Position numbers and translations under genes: made by a program. Below, one piece after another: positions 5,843-11,360 of a stretch of 11,360 bases of DNA. Source of the stretch: JANMZR01 sp031383555 (lineage in GTDB: Bacteria; Bacteroidota; Bacteroidia; Cytophagales; Spirosomataceae); contig JANMZR010000366.1 in the NCBI GenBank assembly GCA_031383555.1, forward strand, positions 1 through 11,360. Direction: 5' to 3'. Positions within the stretch are counted from its first letter, which is position 1, and each line of letters begins with the position of its first letter. The notes beneath the pieces were generated by a model. It did no database searches and was not told the DNA's origin. It worked only from the letters and a program-made list of their open reading frames with translations.

Positions 5843-7546
5843 ATGGACAATCAATATATACTGGATCAATTGGAATTAGCAGCTAAATTATTGGAGCTGC
5901 ACGATCAAAATGAGTTTAAAATTCGTGGCTTTGCGACTGCAGTTTTTAACTTGGATAAATTTTCAGGAGATTTGACAACAATTCCTTTAGAAGAGCTTTC
6001 TAAAATGTTTGGAGTGGGCAAAAGTATTGCCACCAAAATTGATGAAATACGCACAACAGGTACTTGTCAAGAATTATCTGATTTGTTAAATAATACCCCA
6101 GAAGGTATTGTGGGTATGTTTTCTATAAAAGGAATTGGGCCAAAGAAAATAAAATTAATTTGGAAAGAATTAAATATTACTGATAGTCATGAACTTTTGT
6201 TGGCATGTGAAAACGGTGAGGTGGCCAAATTGAAGGGCTTTGGTGATAAGATTCAAGCCACTATTATTGAAAATATTCACTTTATCCAATCAAAAGCAAG
6301 CAAAATGCGAATGGATAAAGGTAAAAAATTAGCAGAAGAGATTGAAGTTTTTTTAAAACCCAAGTTTGAAAAAGTTAAAATTGTAGGTGATATTTTAAGA
6401 AATAATGAAGAGGTTGATCTTATTCAATTTGTGGTGGTTGATGATACTATTTCTACTTTTTCAGATAAAATTAATTCGATAAATGATTTGGAAATAAACA
6501 AAAACGCTTCGCCATTTATTTGGAGAGGAACTTTTACAGACGTTAAAGTTCCCATCGAAATTATTTATTCGAATGAAGCTGATTACCCTGCAAAATGTTT
6601 TATGTATTCAGCCGATAACTCACATTTAGGTAAAAAAGTTAATGGCAAAACGCTTTTACAAACTGCTGTAAATGAACATTTTGTAGATGATTCAGAGATT
6701 TACAAAAAGTTAAATTTGCCTTTTATTTTGCCCGAAATGCGAGAAGGTGTGAATGAATGGGATTGGGCAGGAAAACATAAAAACGAAGATTTAATTCAAT
6801 GGTCGGACTTAAAAGGTATCGTTCATAATCATTCAACTTATTCGGACGGTGTGCACACTTTGGAACAAATGGCCAATCATTGTAAGGAATTAGGTTTTGA
6901 ATATTTTGGTATAGCTGACCACTCCAAAACGGCCACTTACGCTAAAGGTTTGCCAGTTGAAAGGGTTGAAATGCAACATAGAGAAATAGATGAGCTCAAT
7001 AAAATATATGCAAAAGAGGCTGCACCTTTTAAAATTTTGAAGGGGATTGAGTCTGATATTTTGGGAGATGGGTCTTTAGATTATGATAATAATGTTTTGG
7101 CAACTTTTGATTATATAGTGGCTTCCATTCATTCAAATTTGAAAATGACTGAGGAAAAGGCCATGAGTCGTTTGATTCCTGCAATTGAAAACCAATATAC
7201 GACTATTTTGGGGCATCCAACTGGCCGACTATTACTTGAAAGAGGGGGTTACCCAATTAACCATAAAAAAATGATTGATGCCTGTGATGCCAATGGCGTT
7301 GTGATTGAAATAAATGCAAGCCCTTACCGGCTCGATATGGATTGGCGATGGATTTATTACGCTATGGAGAAAGGTGTGATGCTGTCCATAAACCCCGATG
7401 CACATAAAATGGAGGGCTTTCAAGATATGCATTATGGTATGGCCAATGCCCGTAAAGGTGGCCTAGTTAAATCTATGACTTTCAACGCTTTAAGTTTAAA
7501 AGAAATAGAAGCATTTTTAAACAAAAAGAAAGGTATTTATGCCTAA
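5843..7546 (+). CDS. PolX-like protein: helix-hairpin-helix and degenerate Pol X domain fused to an intact PHP phosphoesterase
   Basis: The 567 residues follow the bacterial PolX plan (B. subtilis PolX is about 570). Residues 1-150 hold helix-hairpin-helix DNA-binding motifs (FGVGKSIATKI 56-66, IKGIGPKKIKLIW 95-107, LKGFGDKI 130-137). Residues about 155-310 occupy the Pol X catalytic region and 325-560 form a PHP domain. All expected PHP metal ligands are visible: H328-x-H330, D335, H360, E403, H430, H458, D519-x-H521, so a Mn-dependent 3'-5' exonuclease or phosphatase activity is plausible. The polymerase site is not intact. The usual GS is G182-D183, the DxD metal pair reads D192-L-I194, the third Asp is E239, and the fingers TGS motif is replaced by YSAD. 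A repair nuclease without polymerization is the likely role (inference). It overlaps the glycosyltransferase start by 8 nt. Confidence 0.9.
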   Translation: MDNQYILDQLELAAKLLELHDQNEFKIRGFATAVFNLDKFSGDLTTIPLEELSKMFGVGKSIATKIDEIRTTGTCQELSDLLNNTPEGIVGMFSIKGIGPKKIKLIWKELNITDSHELLLACENGEVAKLKGFGDKIQATIIENIHFIQSKASKMRMDKGKKLAEEIEVFLKPKFEKVKIVGDILRNNEEVDLIQFVVVDDTISTFSDKINSINDLEINKNASPFIWRGTFTDVKVPIEIIYSNEADYPAKCFMYSADNSHLGKKVNGKTLLQTAVNEHFVDDSEIYKKLNLPFILPEMREGVNEWDWAGKHKNEDLIQWSDLKGIVHNHSTYSDGVHTLEQMANHCKELGFEYFGIADHSKTATYAKGLPVERVEMQHREIDELNKIYAKEAAPFKILKGIESDILGDGSLDYDNNVLATFDYIVASIHSNLKMTEEKAMSRLIPAIENQYTTILGHPTGRLLLERGGYPINHKKMIDACDANGVVIEINASPYRLDMDWRWIYYAMEKGVMLSINPDAHKMEGFQDMHYGMANARKGGLVKSMTFNALSLKEIEAFLNKKKGIYA

Positions 7547-8549
7547 ATTCTTAATTCTGCGGTTTTCTTCAATTGGGGATATTGTGCTAACCACACCTGT
7601 AATTCGATGTTTAAAAAATCAAGTTTCGGATGCTATAGTGCATTTTGCAACCAAAAAATCTTATAAAACTTTAGTTGAGAATAATCATTTCATTGATAAG
7701 TATTTTCTTTTGGAAGGATCTGACAATGAATTGATTACACAATTAGAAACTGAGAAATATGACTACGTAATTGACCTACATAACAACATAAGGACATTGA
7801 AAATAAAGTGGAAGTTAGGTGTAAAATCGTTTAGTTTTAATAAATTGAATTGGCAAAAATGGTTAATGGTAAATTTTGCTTTTCCAAAATTTACTATTAA
7901 ATATCTCAGTTTTGTAAATTCAAAAGGCCGATTTAACCGAATGCCAAACGTTCATATTGTTGATCGGTATTTGAAAACTGTTGAAAGTTTCGGCGTTAAA
8001 AATGATAATAAGGGTCTCGATTATTTTATACCTGAAAAAGATAATTATGAAATAAATTGGATAAATAAATCAAATATAAATGGTTATGCTGTGTATGCCA
8101 TAGGTGGACAGCACTTTACGAAGAAATTGCCTATAAAGAAAATGGTTGAACTTTGTAAAACAATCAATATACCAATTTTACTAATTGGAGGAAAAGAGGA
8201 TGCTGAAAAAGGGGACGAATTAATAGTGATATTGGCTGCTAATTTTTGGCCAGGTTTAGTGATAAATATGTGTGGCAATTGTAATTTGAACCAATCAGCC
8301 TCTTTAATACAAAAAGCAAACATCGTCTATACACATGATACGGGCATGATGCATGTGGCCGCTGCCTTGAAAAAGAAGGTTATTTCAATATGGGGTAATA
8401 CCGTTCCAGCTTTCGGAATGTATCCTTATCAGACTGAATATGAGGTGATTGAAAATAAAAATTTAAACTGCAGACCATGCTCTAAAATAGGGTTTTCAAA
8501 ATGCCCTTTGGGGCATTTTGAATGTATGAATTCTCTAGACTTTAAGTAA
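7539..8549 (+). CDS. Glycosyltransferase family 9 (heptosyltransferase-like)
   Basis: GT9 enzymes transfer heptose or related sugars from nucleotide donors to the LPS core at the inner face of the inner membrane. The 336 residues show the N-terminal FLILRFSSIGDIVLTTPVIRCLK, with D14 at the position of the WaaC catalytic Asp. DYVIDLHNNIRT follows (75-86), and the donor-binding YTHDTGMMHVAAALKKKVISIWG (264-286) centred on D267-T-G. A four-Cys tail is C311-x2-C314-x7-C322-x6-C329, a pattern I associate with Bacteroidota GT9 members. Acceptor and donor cannot be assigned. The ATG overlaps the end of the polX-like gene by 8 nt, implying translational coupling although the functions look unrelated. 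The last codons lie in a 43-bp tandem duplication, and codons 319-328 form a perfect hairpin. Confidence 0.92.
   Translation: MPKFLILRFSSIGDIVLTTPVIRCLKNQVSDAIVHFATKKSYKTLVENNHFIDKYFLLEGSDNELITQLETEKYDYVIDLHNNIRTLKIKWKLGVKSFSFNKLNWQKWLMVNFAFPKFTIKYLSFVNSKGRFNRMPNVHIVDRYLKTVESFGVKNDNKGLDYFIPEKDNYEINWINKSNINGYAVYAIGGQHFTKKLPIKKMVELCKTINIPILLIGGKEDAEKGDELIVILAANFWPGLVINMCGNCNLNQSASLIQKANIVYTHDTGMMHVAAALKKKVISIWGNTVPAFGMYPYQTEYEVIENKNLNCRPCSKIGFSKCPLGHFECMNSLDFK
8495..8522. repeat. Perfect 12-bp inverted repeat inside the glycosyltransferase 3' end
   Basis: TTCAAAATGCCC at 8495-8506 and GGGCATTTTGAA at 8511-8522 are exact reverse complements with loop TTTG. It encodes FSKCPLGHFE of the Cys-rich tail. 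No T-run follows, so it is not a standard terminator. Confidence 0.9.
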
Positions 8550-8596
8550 TTAAGGGCATTTCGTTTGTATGAATTCCCTAGACTTTAAGTAATTAA
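8511..8596 (+). repeat. 43-bp tandem duplication spanning the glycosyltransferase stop codon
   Basis: Unit 1 (8511-8553) and unit 2 (8554-8596) are adjacent and differ at 4 of 43 positions. Unit 1 starts exactly at the right arm of the hairpin and contains the stop at 8547-8549. Unit 2 repeats the last codons, again spelling ATG-AAT-TCC-CTA-GAC-TTT-AAG-TAA (MNSLDFK stop) after the real stop, with a synonymous TCT to TCC difference. Confidence 0.93.
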
Positions 8597-8767
8597 GAAA
8601 ATTTTTCAAATATTAGTTTATTTGAAATTTACGAAGAAAAGCCAAATTGAAATTCATTTTTTAACTAAGCACCCAATGAAATTTAGCATTAGCTAACTTT
8701 ACTAGGAAAATTTGTATTATAATTTCTAAAATTCAACTAATTTTATTTAAAAAAAAGAGAGAATTTT

Positions 8768-10186
8768 ATGAAAAAAATATATTTCACAATTGGACTACTT
8801 GGATTGTTTTTCGCTGGAAAGGCGCAAATAATTTAATTAAATGGTGGTAGCATAGTTATTCTAAATAATGGAACCATTACCGCAGATGGTAATCTTTTGC
8901 TAGCTGGCAATGGCACTTTACAAAATGATGGAACATTTATAGTAAAAGGGAATTTGACCAATGACCTCCCTATGGCTTCTTCTAACAATGGTACTTGGCT
9001 TTTAAATGGGACATCAATGCAAACAATTAGTGGCAGTAACCCCCTTTTGGTAAAAAATGTTAATTTTAATAATGCGACAGGATTTACTTTAGGGAATACT
9101 GTTAAAGTTGATGGAATTGCTACTTTTACTAGTGGTATTGTTAATGCACCAAATTCAGCATTTCCATTATTATTTGCCTCTGCGGGTACAGTGAATCCAG
9201 CACCCGCTGTTGGTAATGCAAACCATGTAAATGGATTTGCCGTTAAAGAAGGAATAGGAGCATTTACTTATCCAGTTGGCGACGGTACTATTTATCAAAA
9301 AGTTCAAACTAACCTTTTGGCCAATTCGGCAGGTATGAGTGCAAAATATAATACTGGCGATATTGGAGGTACATTTGCAGCTCCAATTGTCGCAGCCAAT
9401 TCTACTGAATATTGGGATTTAACACCTTTAGGTACAGCTACTGGCTCAATAACCCTTTATTGGGATGGTGTTAATGATGGAGGTACAAGCCTTTCGTCAG
9501 ACAGAAGAGTGTTGCATAAAATAGGCGCTAACTTGATTGATGAAGGCAATGCCTCTAATACAGCCAATTCAGTTACAAGTAATTCTATTCCTACTTGGAG
9601 CCCATTTACCATTGGAAACGTTGCATTGTCAGGCCCCCTTCCTATTGAATTGCTTTCATTTACTGGTAAAAGTATCAATGAAATAAATCAATTGAAATGG
9701 GAGACTAGCTTAGAAGTAAATGCTAGTCATTTTGATATTGAGCGCAGTACAAATGCAAATTATTTTGTAAAAATTGGTTTAGTTACTGCTAATAATTCTA
9801 ATAAAGAAGCCAGTAACTATTCTTTTGATAACATTGACCCAACTGCTGGCGAAAATTATTATCGTTTGAAAATGGTTGATATTGATAGTAAATATAAATA
9901 TTCGAAAGTAATACAAATTACCAATGCTGATAAAGTGGGCGTTGTTGGGTACTTTTATCCAAATCCTTCAGACAGTAAGCAAGCTTCGGTTGATATAATT
10001 GCAAAAGAAGCAGGTCAATGGTCTATTGTGAACTATGACTTGACAGGCAAAATAATTAATTACCAGAAAGAGGTGCTAGTAAAAGGTTTCAATAAAATTA
10101 GCGTCGATAATTTATCTCAAGGGGAAACTTTATTTATGTTGCAAAATAAAGATGTAAACGTGGTTAGAAAAATTGTGAGAAATTAG
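8768..10186 (+). pseudogene. T9SS-secreted adhesin-like protein with in-frame stop after the signal peptide
   Basis: From the ATG at 8768 the frame encodes a textbook signal peptide (MKKIYFTIGLLGLFFAGKAQ), then TAA at 8834-8836 (codon 23). The same frame continues without another stop for 449 codons to TAG at 10184-10186. The downstream part is plainly protein: Gly/Asn/Thr-rich beta-strand repeats (LNGGSIVILNNGTI, GNGTLQNDGTFIVKGN), GAFTYPVGDGT near residue 165, and a LPIELLSFTGK...YYRLKMVDID module (about 291-373). A C-terminal T9SS type A sorting domain runs from FYPNP near 396 to 472. The first Met after the stop is well inside the repeats, and other possible starts (TTG at 8897) would lack the signal peptide that a T9SS substrate needs. 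A nonsense mutation, a sequencing error or readthrough are the options. The frame and sorting domain otherwise look fully maintained, so inactivation, if real, is recent. Confidence 0.85.
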
Positions 10187-10211
10187 TATAAATTATACTA
10201 AAATGTTTTAT

Positions 10212-10245
10212 AAAAGGCTTAGCATTAATTTGTTAGGCCTTTTTT
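10212..10245 (+). terminator. Rho-independent terminator after the T9SS gene
   Basis: AAAAGGCTTAGC at 10212-10223 pairs with GTTAGGCCTTTT at 10232-10243 (12 bp including two G-T pairs, 8-nt loop), followed by TT. It lies 25 nt beyond the stop codon and also separates the convergent AhpD-like gene. Confidence 0.8.
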
Positions 10246-10263
10246 GTTAGGAAAATATTTAAA

Positions 10264-10863
10264 TTAATATTGGTGCTTTTTACCTGTCCATTTGGAAGAA
10301 GAAAGTAATTTTTGACCTGATTCGAAAGCGCCGTCTTCGATAGCGGTTCCCATAGAATCATTCCATCTGTTGAGATAGCCGAATAAAGCTACAACTCCCA
10401 ATATTTCAACAATTTCGCCATCATTCCAATGTATGCGCATTTTTTCTGCAATCTCATCATTTACAGCATTGGGTTGGGAAGAGGCCGCAATTGCAAAGTC
10501 AAACGCAACTTTTTCTGCATCAGAAAAAGAAGGATGGGTTTTGTATTCCCATATTTTTTCTAATTGCATACTAGTTGCACCATATCTTTCAGCCGCTCTT
10601 ATAGTATGGGCCTGGCAATATTCACAACCAGCAATTTGGCTGCTCAAATAGCCAATCAATCGCTTTAAAGACGAGGTAACTCTGCCATTATTTTCCATCA
10701 CAGCCTTATTCAATTCTATAAAAGCCAATGCGATTTTTGGTCGAAAATGCATCGTTTTTATGGAATTGGGACAAAAACCAAGCGTTTCATTATAGAACTT
10801 TATGAGCTCCTGAAGCGCTGGATCGTTTAGGTCTGACTTTGGGTGAATGAGGGGTTGTTGCAT
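10264..10863 (-). CDS. Carboxymuconolactone decarboxylase-family (AhpD-like) protein
   Basis: A 199-residue all-helical CMD/AhpD-fold protein. The peroxidase-type motif is C80-E-Y-C83-x-x-H86, preceded by SQIAGC, matching the E-x(n)-C-x-x-C-x-x-H redox centre of AhpD-like alkylhydroperoxidases. True gamma-carboxymuconolactone decarboxylases lack this Cys pair. The later EIVEILGVVALFGYLNRWND segment matches the helix that packs against the active site and contains a conserved Asn-Arg-x-Asn-Asp. Members are thought to reduce peroxides or act as thiol oxidoreductases, usually as homo-oligomers in the cytoplasm; the partner is unknown. The ATG (10863-10861) directly abuts the stop codon of the ArsR-type gene, so the pair is a tight bicistron with probable translational coupling. 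Confidence 0.9.
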   Translation of the reverse strand: MQQPLIHPKSDLNDPALQELIKFYNETLGFCPNSIKTMHFRPKIALAFIELNKAVMENNGRVTSSLKRLIGYLSSQIAGCEYCQAHTIRAAERYGATSMQLEKIWEYKTHPSFSDAEKVAFDFAIAASSQPNAVNDEIAEKMRIHWNDGEIVEILGVVALFGYLNRWNDSMGTAIEDGAFESGQKLLSSSKWTGKKHQY

Positions 10864-11193
10864 TTATAAAGTATTTTGTATTTCTATTAAATTTAATCTG
10901 ATTCGAGGCTTAGGTTGAACTTCTATTGAATTATTTTCTTCTAGTTTAAATTGCAAAAACCATTCAGTTGCTTTTATGATTGAATTTAAGTTCAACGAAT
11001 AATGAATAAACTGTCCTTTTTTTTCTGATAAAATTAGGTCAGCTTGTTTGAGTAAATCCAAATGATGTGAGATGCTGGGCTTCGACATATCGAAATTATC
11101 TGAAATTTCTCCTGCATTTAGGTCTTTAATTTTTAATAATTCTAAAATTTCCCTCCTAGTTGGGTCGTTTAAGGCTTTAAATAGATTATTCAT
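10864..11193 (-). CDS. ArsR-family winged-helix regulator, SdpR-like
   Basis: A 109-residue winged-helix DNA-binding protein. NNLFKALNDPTRREILELL opens the ArsR fold, and the recognition region ISDNFDMSKPSISHHLDLLKQADLI and wing SEKKGQFIHYSLN closely resemble B. subtilis SdpR. The protein contains no Cys at all, so the classical ArsR/SmtB thiolate metal site is absent. Residues after about 83 form a polar tail (EENNSIEVQPKPRIRLN) beyond the usual SdpR length. As first gene of a bicistron with the AhpD-like protein it probably represses itself and its partner; what relieves repression is unclear. The ATG at 11193-11191 aligns with SdpR's N-terminus. The SdpI-type membrane partner of SdpR is not present. 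Confidence 0.92.
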   Translation of the reverse strand: MNNLFKALNDPTRREILELLKIKDLNAGEISDNFDMSKPSISHHLDLLKQADLILSEKKGQFIHYSLNLNSIIKATEWFLQFKLEENNSIEVQPKPRIRLNLIEIQNTL

Positions 11194-11204
11194 TTCGCTA
11201 ATTC

Positions 11205-11234
11205 TGTTTATATATAAAAATATAATTAGGCAAA
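11205..11234 (-). promoter_or_regulatory. Candidate promoter/operator of the arsR-ahpD-like operon
   Basis: TTTATATATAAA at 11207-11218 is a perfect 12-bp palindrome centred about 20 bp upstream of the regulator ATG, a suitable position for an autorepressor. On the minus strand a TTTG (11234-11231) lies 18 nt upstream of TATAAACA, which keeps only the TA of the -7 consensus. AT richness makes such palindromes fairly easy to obtain by chance. Confidence 0.3.
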
Positions 11235-11360
11235 CATCTAAATAAATTATTAATAATCAAAATTTATACTAATGTTTTTTTAAGTCTTGCGTTTTTGATA
11301 TCAATTATACTTTATGGAAGCCATACATCGATTAAATTGGTATGAAAATCTAATAAATTA

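Noticed and set aside
8897..10186. Separate 429-residue gene starting at TTG 8897
   Set aside because: The frame continues upstream without break to the TAA at 8834-8836, and beyond it to a signal peptide in the same frame, so the TTG start is an artefact of the interrupted gene.
11314..11360. Possible start of a plus-strand gene (ATG at 11314, MEAIHRLNWYEN...) running off the window
   Set aside because: Only 15 codons are visible and no motif or promoter supports it; it cannot be judged without the downstream sequence.

Overview
The window looks like chromosomal DNA from an AT-rich member of the Bacteroidota, probably a free-living Cytophagales/Flavobacteriia-type organism; genus cannot be read from the sequence. 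Three things point there: a secreted protein ending in a type IX secretion (T9SS) sorting domain, a promoter matching the Bacteroidota -33 TTTG / -7 TAnnTTTG consensus exactly (upstream of the RlpA-like gene), and start codons mostly preceded by A/T-rich leaders rather than Shine-Dalgarno sites.

Layout. 1-853, minus strand: the 5' part of rsmI (16S rRNA methyltransferase, cut by the window edge) and a compact pterin-4a-carbinolamine dehydratase. 935-1375, plus: a small exported protein made almost entirely of an Arg/Asp/Glu heptad repeat, facing convergently a Gate-domain (nucleoside-recognition) membrane permease at 1427-2389 with a shared terminator hairpin between them. 2642-2760, minus: a class II tRNA-Ser(UGA) with a strong terminator. 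2930-4835, plus: an OsmC-family thiol protein, a class I SAM methyltransferase 11 nt downstream, then thyA. 4843-5214, minus: an exported RlpA-like double-psi beta-barrel protein convergent with thyA. 5215-5842 is an AT-rich stretch with two short hairpins and no convincing gene. 5843-8549, plus: a PolX-like protein with intact PHP nuclease domain but an apparently disabled polymerase site, overlapping by 8 nt a GT9 (heptosyltransferase-like) glycosyltransferase. The glycosyltransferase 3' end carries a perfect 12-bp hairpin and a 43-bp tandem duplication across its stop codon. 8768-10186, plus: a T9SS-exported adhesin-like protein interrupted by an in-frame stop immediately after the signal peptide. 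10264-11193, minus: an SdpR-like ArsR regulator directly followed by an AhpD-like carboxymuconolactone decarboxylase-family protein.

Most genes are housekeeping or small accessory functions in short transcription units; I see no phage, plasmid, IS element, CRISPR array or obvious defence system. The observations most worth follow-up are the interrupted T9SS gene, the polymerase-dead PolX/PHP protein, the heptad-repeat secreted protein and the duplicated hairpin-bearing tail of the glycosyltransferase. None amounts to clear evidence for a new multi-gene system.
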